64,000 nt of DNA from Aquimarina brevivitae (GCF_004216895.1 NZ_SGXE01000002.1:868001-932000); one strand, 5' to 3'; positions 26,214 through 36,793 are shown, numbered from the stretch's first letter. Translations and numbers: made by a program. Notes: a model not told the origin generated them from the letters alone.

Positions 26214-28619
26214 CTATACTGCCGTGATATGTAATTCTGAAAAACCTTTAGGGACCACAATGGTGTTATTTTTTGCATCAAAATTGACTTTTGTTAAAGG
26301 AACTACCTCATTATCAATCTCTATCTCTCCAATAGTAAAAGGTAAGGCAATAAACTCAATTTTGAAGGTTTCATACGTAGTTATAAACGTACCATTTTTG
26401 TGTTGTTGAATGATGATCTCATTCTCCTTCCCGGTAAACGAAAACGTTCTTAAACTAAATCGACCTTTCATATAATCATAGCCATCCTGGGCATCTTCAA
26501 ACACCTTGGAAACTTCTTTGTTTCCTAATTTATAATATACTTCTAAATTAAGCTGTTCAATTTTCTTTTCACCTACGTATTGTTGTACCGGATATTTAGG
26601 AATTATGGAGCCCTCTTTGATAAACATAGGTATGCAATCCAGGTCTGCATCCACCCAATGTTCTAAGCCACCTTTGATGTACTCTCTTGTCCAGTAATTA
26701 TACCAATTCCCCCGTGGAATATACATTCTTCTGCCTTTGGCATTAGGCTCTTGAACCGGACATACTAAAATCTGATTCCCGAATATAAATTCGTCGGTAC
26801 GATAATGGGTTTGGGTATCTAATTGATCATATAAAACCAGAGGTTTCAACATCGGGATACCTTCTTCTGCATATTCATAAAACATGGTATAGAGATACGG
26901 TAATAATTGATAGCGCAGCTCCACGAATTTTCGGGTAACATCAACGATCTCTTCCCCGAAAGTCCAGGGCTCTTGGTTGCCGTGATCTCCTGAGGAATGC
27001 GTTCTGCAAAAAGGATGAAAGACACCCAATTGTATCCAGCGTGCATATAACTCACCCGTGGGATGTTCAGCAAAACCACCAATATCTGTACCTGTAAATG
27101 ACATGCCACTCATACACATACGTTGCACCTGTATATTAGCAATCCAAAGGTGTTCCCAGGTAGCTACATTATCGCCTGTCCAGGAGGACGTAAAGCGTTG
27201 TGCACCAGAATAAGCGGAACGTGTAATGATAAATGGTCGCTTAGGGTAGGCAAACTTTTTAACGCCTTCGTATGTAGCTTTAGCCATTTGTGTTCCATAT
27301 ATGTTATGCGCTTTTCTATGGCTACACGGGTGACCGTCGTAATCGTGGCGTACATCATCCGGAAAAGTTTTTCCTGGTACTTCCATTACGGCAGGCTCGT
27401 TCATATCATTCCAAACGCCTTTAACGCCGATTTCGTCAATCAACTCCTTAAATAAACCAGACCACCATTCTCTAACTTTAGGGTTGGTAAAGTCTGGAAA
27501 AAAGCACTCTCCAGGCCATACTTTACCGCGCATATACGGGCCATCTGCTCTTTTACAGAAGTAATCATTTTCCATAGCTTCATTGTACACCCAATAGTCT
27601 TTATCAATTTTGATGCCTGGGTCTATAATTACCACCGTCTTGAAACCATCTTCGGCCAGTTCTGCGACCATACGCTTAGGATCGGGGAAATATTCTTTAT
27701 TCCAGGTGAAGCAACGAAATCCGTCCATGTAATCAATATCTAAATAGATTCCATCACAAGGAATTTTAAGTTTTCTGAACTTAGAAGTAACTTCTTTTAC
27801 TTTCTTTTCAGGATAATAACTCCATTTACACTGATGATATCCTAAGGCCCATAAGGGAGGCAATTCGGGTTTTCCGGTAAGATCGGTATAACGCGTAATA
27901 ACTTCTTGCATATTTGGACCATAGAAGAAGTAGTAATTCATTTCTCCTCCGTGTGCCCAAAAACTAGTTACATTTCTTCGTTCGTGGCAAAAGTCAAAAA
28001 AGGTTTTAAATGTATTATCAAAAAAGATACCATAAGCACGCTCTTCGTGGAGACCTACATAAAACGGAACGCTCTTATAGATAGGGTCTTGATCTTTACT
28101 AAATGCATATTGATCGGTAGCCCAGTTTTCAACTCGTTTCCCTTTTAAATTCAAATGCATAGGCTTATCTCCTAGACCGTAATAGCACTCGCCCTGGGGA
28201 GCACTTTTACTCATCTTTACAATATTACCCCCAAATTCATAACTCTGTTCCCAGTGGAATCCCCAATCATCTTTACAAATTACATTGCCTTCAAGATCTA
28301 GTATGGTTGCCTTGAGGTCATTTTTATTGATGACGATTTTAATTCTGGACGTAATAATGTCATATTGATTCACCTTTTCGGTTACTTCAAGTTTGCTATA
28401 GCCGCGGGCACCATCTTCACTGATGGCATAGGAAAAATCCTTTTCGAAATTATCATCGGTGGCAAATCGAAAGCGAACAACGCTTCCGCGCAAAATGGTG
28501 ATCTGAAGAATAACACCATTTTCGGTAGTAAAATTGATTTTGTCTACATTTTGTGAAAACGAAATCACTTTACCTGGAAACAAATTTCCTCTGTGTTCAA
28601 GTTCTGTATTAGTTATCAT
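26214..28619 (-). CDS. GH31 family alpha-glucosidase
   Basis: An 801-residue glycoside hydrolase without a signal peptide, so cytoplasmic. The nucleophile is D405 in GVWNDMNEPA; the acid/base is D483 in SWTGDN. Further GH31 signatures are PPLWALGYHQCKWSYYPEKK and IYLDIDYMDG. It follows glgA-glgC-glgB on the same strand and probably releases glucose from maltodextrins produced during glycogen turnover. It is separated from glgB by 154 bp, so it may also have its own promoter. Confidence 0.92.
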   Translation of the reverse strand: MITNTELEHRGNLFPGKVISFSQNVDKINFTTENGVILQITILRGSVVRFRFATDDNFEKDFSYAISEDGARGYSKLEVTEKVNQYDIITSRIKIVINKNDLKATILDLEGNVICKDDWGFHWEQSYEFGGNIVKMSKSAPQGECYYGLGDKPMHLNLKGKRVENWATDQYAFSKDQDPIYKSVPFYVGLHEERAYGIFFDNTFKTFFDFCHERRNVTSFWAHGGEMNYYFFYGPNMQEVITRYTDLTGKPELPPLWALGYHQCKWSYYPEKKVKEVTSKFRKLKIPCDGIYLDIDYMDGFRCFTWNKEYFPDPKRMVAELAEDGFKTVVIIDPGIKIDKDYWVYNEAMENDYFCKRADGPYMRGKVWPGECFFPDFTNPKVREWWSGLFKELIDEIGVKGVWNDMNEPAVMEVPGKTFPDDVRHDYDGHPCSHRKAHNIYGTQMAKATYEGVKKFAYPKRPFIITRSAYSGAQRFTSSWTGDNVATWEHLWIANIQVQRMCMSGMSFTGTDIGGFAEHPTGELYARWIQLGVFHPFCRTHSSGDHGNQEPWTFGEEIVDVTRKFVELRYQLLPYLYTMFYEYAEEGIPMLKPLVLYDQLDTQTHYRTDEFIFGNQILVCPVQEPNAKGRRMYIPRGNWYNYWTREYIKGGLEHWVDADLDCIPMFIKEGSIIPKYPVQQYVGEKKIEQLNLEVYYKLGNKEVSKVFEDAQDGYDYMKGRFSLRTFSFTGKENEIIIQQHKNGTFITTYETFKIEFIALPFTIGEIEIDNEVVPLTKVNFDAKNNTIVVPKGFSELHITAV

Positions 28620-28773
28620 AGTTGGTTATCTTAGTATAAGTAAAAAAACGATAAAAATAGCATAGTAAAACTAGTTTTCGTACTAAGTTATTAGCATTAT
28701 AAAACGGCAATCAAAAGGATAAACTTGGTTAGGGTTTCCTTCTTTTTACCACCTTATAGAAAACTATTCCTAT

Positions 28774-30684
28774 TTATTTATTCTCCAGTGTAAAGATAGC
28801 TGCTCCTAAAGGAGGTATTGCTATCTCTGCTGAAAAATTTCGATAGTTCCAATCCTTCTTTTCAATTTTAATTTTGCTTTTATTCACTATACCTCCACCT
28901 CCATATTTTTGGGCATCACTATTTAAAATTTCGTTGAGGAAACCTTTATCCGGAAGCCCAATTCGATAATTTGATCTAGGTATTGGTGTAAAATTACAAC
29001 ATACTACTAAATAATTACCTGCACTATCCCTACGCAGATAAGAAAGTACGGAGTTTTCAGCATCGCTATAGTTAATCCACTCAAACCCAGTTCTCTCAAA
29101 TTGAAGTTCATGCAATTCCGGTCGGGATTTATAGAGTACATTCAAATCTTTTATCAATTGTTGAATTCCTTTATGCACATCATACTCTAGCGTGTACCAA
29201 TCCAATTGCTGCTGAAAATTCCATTCTTCTCGTTGTCCAAACTCTGCTCCCATAAATAATAATTTGGTGCCTGGGTGGGTAAACATATAACTGTACAACA
29301 CTCTTAAATTAGCATACTGTTGCCATTCATCACCTGGCATCCGACATGCTATACTTTTTTTACCATACACTACTTCGTCGTGGGATAAGGGTAGCATAAA
29401 ATTTTCTGTAAAAGCATAGGTCATGCTAAAGGTTAAATCATTTTGATGATGTTTTCTATAAATAGGTTCTTTGGCCATATAGATGAGCGTATCGTGCATC
29501 CAGCCCATCATCCATTTCATTCCAAACCCTAATCCACCCTCAAAAGTGGGTTTAGAAACCATAGAAAAAGAAGTAGACTCCTCAGCAATGGTCTGCACAT
29601 CAGGGTAGCTACTATAGACTTCCTTGTTCAGCTCTTTCATGAATTCAATAGCCTCTAAATTCTCGCGACCGCCGTATTTATTCGGTTCCCATTCTCCTTC
29701 ATCTCTTGAGTAATCCAGGTACAACATCGAAGCTACGGCATCGACTCTCAGCCCATCCACGTGATATTGATCTAACCAAAAAATAGCATTACTGATCAAA
29801 AAACTTTTTACTTCATTGCGGCTATAGTTAAATATCAAACTCTTCCAATCTGGGTGATAACCCCTACGTTTATCAGGATGCTCGTATAAATGCGAACCAT
29901 CAAAGAAACCAAGTCCATGTGCATCTTCAGGAAAATGTGAGGGTACCCAATCTAGTATAATTCCAATACCCGCCTGATGTAACTTATCTACCAGGAGTTT
30001 AAATTCATCGGGATATCCAAATCTTGCCGTGGGTGCAAAATACCCCGTTATCTGATAGCCCCAGGATGGATCATATGGATATTCCATTACCGGCATTAAC
30101 TCTACGTGGGTAAACTGCATTTCCTTGACGTAAGCTACGAGTTCATCTGCCAATTCGGTATAGGATAAAGAACGGTATTCCTCTATCTTTTTTTTCCAGG
30201 ATCCAAGATGCACCTCATACACTGAAAACGGAGCATTGATAGCGTTATGTTTATGCCGATCTTGCATCCATTGGGTATCTTGCCACTGATAATCATCCTC
30301 CCAAACAACAGAAGCCGTTTTTGGTGGGTGTTCTGATCTCCGAGCATAAGGATCTGCTTTTTCGGTGATAACGTTTCTATGATGTGAATATATTTTATAT
30401 TTATACAGATTGCCTTTACCCACGTGCGGTATAAAACCTTCCCAGATGCCAGATTTATCCCATCTTACGTGCAGTTGATGTTGCTTATCATCCCAATAAT
30501 TAAAATCACCGATAACAGACACACTTTTAGCCGAAGGTGCCCAAACTGCAAAATAGGTACCTTGTACACCATTATGAGTTATGATATGTGATCCCATTTT
30601 TTCATAAAGCCGATAATGCTTACCTGCTTTAAAAAGATTAATATCAAAATCTGTAAATAAACTGTGTACCTGTACGTTACTCAT
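28774..30684 (-). CDS. glgB: 1,4-alpha-glucan branching enzyme
   Basis: A 636-residue GH13 enzyme that makes alpha-1,6 branches in glycogen. An N-terminal CBM48 domain (residues ~35-130) precedes the catalytic barrel with nucleophile D315 (DGLRVDAVASM), acid/base E368 (TIAEES) and transition-state Asp436 (LSHDEVVYGK). The length is normal for the short GlgB class with a single CBM48. It is third in the operon, 60 bp after glgC. Confidence 0.95.
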   Translation of the reverse strand: MSNVQVHSLFTDFDINLFKAGKHYRLYEKMGSHIITHNGVQGTYFAVWAPSAKSVSVIGDFNYWDDKQHQLHVRWDKSGIWEGFIPHVGKGNLYKYKIYSHHRNVITEKADPYARRSEHPPKTASVVWEDDYQWQDTQWMQDRHKHNAINAPFSVYEVHLGSWKKKIEEYRSLSYTELADELVAYVKEMQFTHVELMPVMEYPYDPSWGYQITGYFAPTARFGYPDEFKLLVDKLHQAGIGIILDWVPSHFPEDAHGLGFFDGSHLYEHPDKRRGYHPDWKSLIFNYSRNEVKSFLISNAIFWLDQYHVDGLRVDAVASMLYLDYSRDEGEWEPNKYGGRENLEAIEFMKELNKEVYSSYPDVQTIAEESTSFSMVSKPTFEGGLGFGMKWMMGWMHDTLIYMAKEPIYRKHHQNDLTFSMTYAFTENFMLPLSHDEVVYGKKSIACRMPGDEWQQYANLRVLYSYMFTHPGTKLLFMGAEFGQREEWNFQQQLDWYTLEYDVHKGIQQLIKDLNVLYKSRPELHELQFERTGFEWINYSDAENSVLSYLRRDSAGNYLVVCCNFTPIPRSNYRIGLPDKGFLNEILNSDAQKYGGGGIVNKSKIKIEKKDWNYRNFSAEIAIPPLGAAIFTLENK

Positions 30685-30744
30685 AATTGGTTTTAGATCA
30701 ATAATAATTTTAAGAAGTAGTTATCTTGCTCGAATACATACAAT

Positions 30745-32019
30745 TCAGGTTAATTCGAATCCATCAGGTAAAACTGCGCGTCGACGAATGACCACTACCC
30801 CATCCTTAACCACGATTTTATCATCCTCCCTATCCGGAAGATGCTCACCACCTTTGATCACTACATTGTTGCCAATACGCGCATCTTTGTCAATAATAGC
30901 ATTGGCGATATAACAACTGTCGCCAACACCGATATGAGGTGTGTTTTCTTCTTGATCCTGACTCATTTCCTCTAGATCCTGATAACGATTACTTCCAATA
31001 ACGTAGGTGTTTTTAATGATACTATTTGCACCAATACGAGATCGTATACCTATCACAGACCGTTCAATCTCTGAGGCGTTAATAATACAACCATCTGCGA
31101 TCATCGATTGTGTAATTTTTGTACCCGAAATTTTGGAAGGAGGCAATATCCTTGGACGGGTAAGTACAGTGTGCGAGGTGTCAAACAGGTCAAACTGTGG
31201 TAAATTATCCGTTAACCCAATATTAGCTTCAAAAAAGGAATGAATCGTACCAATATCGGTCCAGTATCCTTCATATTGATACGCTAATACTTTGCGTTTA
31301 CCAATAGACTGGGGAATAATTTCTTTACCAAAATCTACGGTATCAGTTTTGTCTAACAATTCGATCAATAGTTTTTTGCTAAATATATAAATCCCCATAG
31401 AGGCGAGATATTCTCTACCCTCATTTTTCATTTCAGGACTTACCTCGGACTCCCAACCCGGTAATTTATCCAAAGGAGGTTTTTCGGTAAACGAGGAAAT
31501 AAAACTTTCAGTATCCGTTTTGAGAATTCCAAACTGGGTAGCATCTTTAGCATTTACGGGTAAGGTAGCGATGCTGATATCTGCTTTTTTATCAATATGT
31601 GCTTTGAGCATTTGATTAAAGTCCATACGATACAATTGATCCCCCGATAGAACTAGTGCATACTGAAATTCGTGATTCAATAAATGGTGTAACGATTGTC
31701 GTACGGCATCTGCAGTACCTTGATACCAGGTTTTATTATCCGGCGTTTGTTCTGCTGCTAAGATATCCACAAAAGCCTCACTAAAACTGCTAAATACATA
31801 GGTATCCTTGATGTGCCGGTTTAAAGAAGCGGAGTTGAACTGCGTTAAAACAAACATGCGTTTGATATCACAGTGTATACAATTAGAAATTGGAATGTCT
31901 ACCAATCGATATTTCCCAGCTATAGAAACCGCTGGTTTAGAACGTTGGTCCGTTAAGGGTGATAGTCTTGTACCTTGCCCTCCTCCGAGGATAATCGCTA
32001 AAACTTTTTTGTTGATCAT
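30745..32019 (-). CDS. glgC: Glucose-1-phosphate adenylyltransferase
   Basis: A 424-residue ADP-glucose pyrophosphorylase. The N-terminal nucleotidyltransferase has GGGQGTRLSPLTDQRSKPAV, then GKYRLVDIPISNCIHCDI; the C-terminal left-handed beta-helix carries hexapeptide-like repeats (ISGTKITQSMIADGCIINAS). It makes ADP-glucose for GlgA. Its start lies 5 bp after the glgA stop codon, so the two are translationally linked. Confidence 0.95.
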   Translation of the reverse strand: MINKKVLAIILGGGQGTRLSPLTDQRSKPAVSIAGKYRLVDIPISNCIHCDIKRMFVLTQFNSASLNRHIKDTYVFSSFSEAFVDILAAEQTPDNKTWYQGTADAVRQSLHHLLNHEFQYALVLSGDQLYRMDFNQMLKAHIDKKADISIATLPVNAKDATQFGILKTDTESFISSFTEKPPLDKLPGWESEVSPEMKNEGREYLASMGIYIFSKKLLIELLDKTDTVDFGKEIIPQSIGKRKVLAYQYEGYWTDIGTIHSFFEANIGLTDNLPQFDLFDTSHTVLTRPRILPPSKISGTKITQSMIADGCIINASEIERSVIGIRSRIGANSIIKNTYVIGSNRYQDLEEMSQDQEENTPHIGVGDSCYIANAIIDKDARIGNNVVIKGGEHLPDREDDKIVVKDGVVVIRRRAVLPDGFELT

Positions 32020-32024
32020 ATTGG

Positions 32025-33437
32025 TTATTTAAGAGATTGATATAAGTTGATATATTCCTCTGCTGACCGATCCCAAGAGTGATCGATTTTGATTATTTTT
32101 TTCTGAATTTTTTTGAACTGTTCCTGATCCTCATATAAGGAAACCGCACGTTTAATGGAATAACAGACATCCCATACTAAGGCTTGATCATGACAAATGC
32201 CAAAACCATTATCTCCGATATCCACTACCGTATCTTGTAATCCTCCTGTTCGTCTTACAATAGGAATACAACCATAACGCAAGGCATACATTTGATTGAG
32301 TCCACAAGGCTCTACCCGAGATGGCATTAATAGAAAATCAGCTCCTCCATAAATGATATGCGATAATTCTTCATCATACCCGATATACGTGTTGTAGCGT
32401 TTGGGGTACCTTCCTTTTAACTTCAATAATTGTTGCTCTACTTCTGTTTGTCCAGACCCTAAAATAAAGAGTACCGGTTCTGGAGTTATAGCTAATGTTT
32501 CCTCTACTATCGCTGGTAGTAAGTCTGCTCCTTTCTCTCCTACCAATCTACCAATGAAAGCGAATAAGGGGCGCTCCGGATCCAGGTCATAATGCTCACA
32601 CAGCCATTCTTTATTCTTTCCTCGACCTGCTGTGAGATTTCGAGAACTAAAATTTTTAATAAGCATAGCATCGTTCTGCGGATCCCAAAAATCCGTATCT
32701 ATTCCATTTAAAATCCCAGTACATTTTTTACTTTCCTTCTGCAATAAATCTTCTAAACCATTGGCTGATTTTTTCAGTTCTTTCATATAATTAGGCGAAA
32801 CGGTTGTTACACTCCAGGCACATTTAATACCTGCCGCTAAAGGGTTGATACTGCCATGCCAATCTAGGAGTCCTTTGGCTTCGTCTGTAATCGCAGGGAA
32901 TTTCGCTATTTCGTTAAACCCGAAATGACCTTGATATTGTGCATTATGTATGGTGAGTACGGTGGGTATAGTTTTTAATGCCTTGAATTCTTCGGTACTT
33001 GTCATTAAAAAAGGGAGCAATGCGGTATGGTGATCATGACAGTGCAAAAGGTCATAGGATTGGGATTGACCGTTTATTAACCAATCTAAGACAGCGTATT
33101 GAAACGCTAAAAATCTATCGGTATCATCGGGATAAGAATATACTTGGGGTCTAAAGAGTAAATCCGGTATATCTACAAAAAAGATTTCAAAGCCTAAGCC
33201 TGTATTTTCAAGTGTTTTGATGGTATAGGCAACTTCTTTTGCATTTACTGTATAGGACCCTTGAAAGTATATACTAAAACTGTTGTCTCTTGTAAATTTT
33301 GTATCATAAAAGGGCATAATTACGTGCGATTGGTGACCCAAACGATTTTGATACTTTGGTAAGGCGCCTACCACATCGGCAAGCCCTCCTACTTTTGCGA
33401 CAGGATAACATTCAAAACTAGTATGAATAATATGCAT
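32025..33437 (-). CDS. glgA: Glycogen synthase (ADP-glucose type)
   Basis: A 470-residue GT5 enzyme. The ADP-glucose-binding K-x-G-G-L motif is AKVGGLADVVGALPK near residue 15. The C-terminal donor motif is LMPSRVEPCGLNQMYALRYG (GT-B fold). It extends the alpha-1,4 chain of glycogen. It is the first gene of the glgACB-GH31 operon; the promoter must lie in the 190 bp upstream. Confidence 0.95.
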   Translation of the reverse strand: MHIIHTSFECYPVAKVGGLADVVGALPKYQNRLGHQSHVIMPFYDTKFTRDNSFSIYFQGSYTVNAKEVAYTIKTLENTGLGFEIFFVDIPDLLFRPQVYSYPDDTDRFLAFQYAVLDWLINGQSQSYDLLHCHDHHTALLPFLMTSTEEFKALKTIPTVLTIHNAQYQGHFGFNEIAKFPAITDEAKGLLDWHGSINPLAAGIKCAWSVTTVSPNYMKELKKSANGLEDLLQKESKKCTGILNGIDTDFWDPQNDAMLIKNFSSRNLTAGRGKNKEWLCEHYDLDPERPLFAFIGRLVGEKGADLLPAIVEETLAITPEPVLFILGSGQTEVEQQLLKLKGRYPKRYNTYIGYDEELSHIIYGGADFLLMPSRVEPCGLNQMYALRYGCIPIVRRTGGLQDTVVDIGDNGFGICHDQALVWDVCYSIKRAVSLYEDQEQFKKIQKKIIKIDHSWDRSAEEYINLYQSLK

Positions 33438-33553
33438 AGAACAAGAGAAATGAGTTTTATGATGAAAATTGTGTTTACTCCTGTTAAAGCTATGAAAATA
33501 TCATAACATAAGCGAGGCGATACTGCTAAAAACAATAGGAATTAATGAATATT

Positions 33554-33577
33554 TAATAAAAAAGGAAAACCCTTTTC
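33554..33577 (-). terminator. Weak terminator of the antiporter gene
   Basis: On the minus strand a short stem (AAAAGG / CCTTTT) precedes a run of T. It lies about 50 bp after the antiporter stop codon. Confidence 0.4.
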
Positions 33578-33627
33578 ATTAATCCTATAAAACAATCCCA
33601 GTGTTATGGATCAACATTACCCTTCAT

Positions 33628-34956
33628 TTAATGTTCGTGTGGATCATCACCTAACAGATCTTCTTGGGTATTTGGTGCATTGTTTTCATCAGATATATCG
33701 TCTATATCCGTAGTGGTATCTACCAAATGCGATGCTAAGTTATCCGATGTGGCTACTTGCATCGCTTGTTGCTTTTTGTCCCTAATCATCCCTAATGTCA
33801 TGATGATACTGGTAGCTATAATAACAAATAGCAATATTCCGGCTTCAAAACCAGGGATTAAGGCCTCCTCTGGGATGGCATAGAATAACAATACCGTAAT
33901 TAATCCTCTAGGCGCTATGAATACCTGCGGACTGATATCTTTTCCAAAAAATACACGAAGTATTCCATAACGAATCAGGTAAATCGATATAATGATTAAC
34001 AAACTTATTAAGGTTACTTTTAAATTTAATAAAGAAGAAAGCGCGATGGTAACACCAAAAATTACGAAAAATAAAGTACGCACTACAAAAGCCGTTTCTG
34101 CCGTAATAACGTGTAACTCATGATAGATTGATTTTGCCTTTTCGAAGTGTAAGAATTTATGCAAAGGTCCTCGAAAGAATAATTTCATATTAGCGATGAC
34201 CAATCCAAAGATAAGAATGATAATCAAAGACGATAAATGCATCTTTTTGCCTAAAGCATAGAGTAATAAGAGTACCGCAATAAGCAAAAACAGTTTAACC
34301 TGACTTTTGATTCGTTGAAAAATTAAAATAATACCATAACTAGCGATTAAAGAGATGACAATAGTGAGCACTATATTAAAGGCAAAACCCACTACTCCAC
34401 CATCTTCCGCTGGATTTAATCTACCGGTCAAAAAATAAAACATCATAATACCTAAAATATCCGAAAAGGTGCTTTCATAGATATGGAATTCTTTTTTCGC
34501 TTCTGCTAATCCGCTTACACTAGGTATGATAATCGCACTAGATAATATGGATAAAGGCGTAGCATATAACCAGGCCGATTGCATGGTCATTCCTTCGATA
34601 AGGGCTTTTAAAATTACAGCTGCTATAAAGGTACTAGCAATGAGGCCAATTAGCGCTACTGTGAATGCTTTTAGAATAGGGATCAGCTTATCGCGCTTTA
34701 ATTTTAATTCCAACGCTGCTTCGAGCACAATCATAATCAGTCCTACAATGCCCAGAACTTCTAATGCCGGAAAAAAATCAATCGGGTCTGCTGCACTGCC
34801 AACGGCTTTAATTACATATTGAATGATCACCCCAAGAATGATTAACATAAGTACCGCAGGAATATTGGTTTTCTTTGAAATACCATTAAAAATAAACGAT
34901 AAGATGATGATGAGGGATACTTCGATAATGACATTATACGACGAAAATAAATCCAT
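33628..34956 (-). CDS. Cation:proton antiporter, CPA1 (NhaP-like)
   Basis: A 442-residue membrane protein with about 12 hydrophobic segments. It starts IIEVSLIIILSFIFNGISKK. The middle part carries transport-core features such as IVGLIMIVLEAALELKLKRD and ATPLSILSSAIIIPSVSGL. The last ~40 residues form an acidic, Asp/His-rich cytoplasmic tail (TTDIDDISDENNAPNTQEDL, ending DPHEH). It probably exchanges Na+ or K+ for protons. It appears to be a single gene. Confidence 0.88.
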   Translation of the reverse strand: MDLFSSYNVIIEVSLIIILSFIFNGISKKTNIPAVLMLIILGVIIQYVIKAVGSAADPIDFFPALEVLGIVGLIMIVLEAALELKLKRDKLIPILKAFTVALIGLIASTFIAAVILKALIEGMTMQSAWLYATPLSILSSAIIIPSVSGLAEAKKEFHIYESTFSDILGIMMFYFLTGRLNPAEDGGVVGFAFNIVLTIVISLIASYGIILIFQRIKSQVKLFLLIAVLLLLYALGKKMHLSSLIIILIFGLVIANMKLFFRGPLHKFLHFEKAKSIYHELHVITAETAFVVRTLFFVIFGVTIALSSLLNLKVTLISLLIIISIYLIRYGILRVFFGKDISPQVFIAPRGLITVLLFYAIPEEALIPGFEAGILLFVIIATSIIMTLGMIRDKKQQAMQVATSDNLASHLVDTTTDIDDISDENNAPNTQEDLLGDDPHEH

Positions 34957-35083
34957 AGTGGTTGTGGGTTAGCGTGTGTTTTGCTTGAAAAGATACTAAA
35001 ATAATACTTCCTTCTTAGTATCTATTTAACGTTTTGTTTTGGCTAAAAGTGTATTTTTAACTGGTAATAAAATAAAGTACGCT

Positions 35084-35959
35084 ATGTCAAATCAGGGCTT
35101 AATTATTGAAGAACGCAGTAGAGATATCGGTAACTTTTTGGTTGGTAGGTTATTACCCTTTAGAAAAAAGCGAATGGTCGGACCTTTTATATTTATTGAC
35201 CATATGGGCCCATCAACACTAAAGCCTGGTGCCTATATGGATATTGACCAGCATCCGCATATTGGTTTATCCACCTTAACTTTTATGCTCGAGGGCGAAC
35301 TGATGCATCGGGATAGTATGGGTACAGTACAACGCATTGCTCCGGGTTCGGTGAATTGGATGGTAGCGGGTAAAGGGGTAACCCATACCGAGCGCACGCC
35401 ACAAGAGTTGCGAGATGGTCGATCGTTTACAGCCCACGGCTATCAAATATGGGTGGCATTGCCAAAGGACCAAGAAGACATTGCACCCGAATTTCATCAT
35501 CTCGATGCTTCTCAATTACCAAAGTGGAAAGATGGAGACACGGAATTTACCTTAGTTGCAGGTAAAGGATTCGATCGAGAGTCTCCCCTACCCGTACATT
35601 CTGAGTTGTTTATGGTAGAGCTTAAAACGAAAGCATCATATGCGCTTCGGATTCAAGATCAATTAGAAGGCGAAATAGGTGTCTGTGTGGTGACCGGAAG
35701 TGTAACGGCCTGTGATGAAGAAATTAAAGCAGGTAATATGCTAGTCTCTAAAACGGAAAATTTATGTGAGCTTCAGGTACACGCGGATACCCATATCTTT
35801 TTGTTTGGTGGCACCCCTTTTGAAGAAGAAAGGCATATGTTTTGGAACTTTGTGTCGCATAGCAAAGAAAAATTAGAAGAAGCCAAACAACGTTGGATTA
35901 ACAAAGAATTTCCTGCCGTCCCTGAAGACGACACCTATGTTCCGTTGCCTGGTGCTTAG
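35084..35959 (+). CDS. Pirin family protein
   Basis: A 291-residue bicupin. The start at the ATG at 35084 is preferred because homologous pirins begin close to this point; the TTG at 35039 would add 15 residues. Conserved pirin features: GPFIFIDHMGP, the metal-binding segment DQHPHIGLSTLTFMLEGELM with its His residues, HRDSMGTVQRIAPGSVNWM and GVTHTERTP. The iron-binding N-terminal cupin is intact. Pirins act as redox-sensitive regulators or quercetinases; which applies here is unknown. Confidence 0.9.
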   Translation: MSNQGLIIEERSRDIGNFLVGRLLPFRKKRMVGPFIFIDHMGPSTLKPGAYMDIDQHPHIGLSTLTFMLEGELMHRDSMGTVQRIAPGSVNWMVAGKGVTHTERTPQELRDGRSFTAHGYQIWVALPKDQEDIAPEFHHLDASQLPKWKDGDTEFTLVAGKGFDRESPLPVHSELFMVELKTKASYALRIQDQLEGEIGVCVVTGSVTACDEEIKAGNMLVSKTENLCELQVHADTHIFLFGGTPFEEERHMFWNFVSHSKEKLEEAKQRWINKEFPAVPEDDTYVPLPGA

Positions 35960-36015
35960 TATAGGGCAAGAACTATGACAGCATGGAACTATTTTCCTTG
36001 CGGCATCTCGTTTAA

Positions 36016-36129
36016 AATTTATTAGGTGAACTGTATTCTAAAACGATAACTATTAATCCACGTACGGATTTTACATCCGCACTAGCTCTATTAGAAGAGA
36101 GATTAAACGATACTTATGAAAATATTTAA
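36016..36129 (+). pseudogene. Possible gene remnant (37 codons, no start)
   Basis: A protein-like open frame reads GELYSKTITINPRTDFTSAL, then LALLEERLNDTYENI and a stop. It begins right after an in-frame stop, has no ATG, and overlaps the first codons of the next gene. The regular amphipathic ending looks like a real C-terminus, so this may be the tail of a decayed gene. Chance cannot be excluded. Confidence 0.25.
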
Positions 36130-36637
36130 AATTCTTGCTATAATTTATCTAGTAACTAGCTGTAACAATCAAAATTCAGTACTAAACTCAAGTAGTGCTA
36201 TTAATGGAGAGTCTTTAAAGAAGCTATTTATAGATTGTCTAAGCAAAACTTATTATTTAGAAGAGTATAGAAAAAGAAGTCTCATAGATATTCTAAATAA
36301 AATCAAACCTGAAGACTTATCAAATATTAAAAAAGTTCTACGAAAGGAAATTACTATTGAGATAAAAAATGAAAATTATGTATTCGAGTTTTCTCAAGGT
36401 GAAGTTCCAGGCATAAGATTATATTATATAGTAAATGATGTAAAAAATAAAAATTCACTAGCTTATATTGATTTGTTAAAAAACAAAAGCAAAATCATTA
36501 TTAATGAGAAAGAACCGATAAGTATAAAAGAACTTCTAAATGTACAGCTTATTAATAGTACTAGTTTGAATGATAATATAAGAGTATTAGTTAGTATTGA
36601 AGAAAATCAATCTTATTGTTCCGTTGGTTATTTTTAA
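36116..36637 (+). CDS. Small lipoprotein, unknown function
   Basis: A 173-residue protein with lipoprotein signal MKIFKILAIIYLVTSC (Cys16). The mature part is Lys/Asn/Ile-rich and AT-rich in codon use compared with the neighbouring pirin gene, which hints at recent acquisition. Visible features are alternating amphipathic helices (KLFIDCLSKTYYLEEYRKRS) and a beta-rich end. No family is recognised. Confidence 0.6.
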   Translation: MKIFKILAIIYLVTSCNNQNSVLNSSSAINGESLKKLFIDCLSKTYYLEEYRKRSLIDILNKIKPEDLSNIKKVLRKEITIEIKNENYVFEFSQGEVPGIRLYYIVNDVKNKNSLAYIDLLKNKSKIIINEKEPISIKELLNVQLINSTSLNDNIRVLVSIEENQSYCSVGYF

Positions 36638-36793
36638 AATGAAAAGAGAACAAATACTACATAGTTTAAATTGTACCTATACCCGATCCCCGCTAGGTAT
36701 AATAAGATTGAATTTGATATTAGATCTGGATTAGGGTTTCATAAAATTTAGAATCCAATACGCAAAGTTAGTATATTATAGTATGAGATGATT

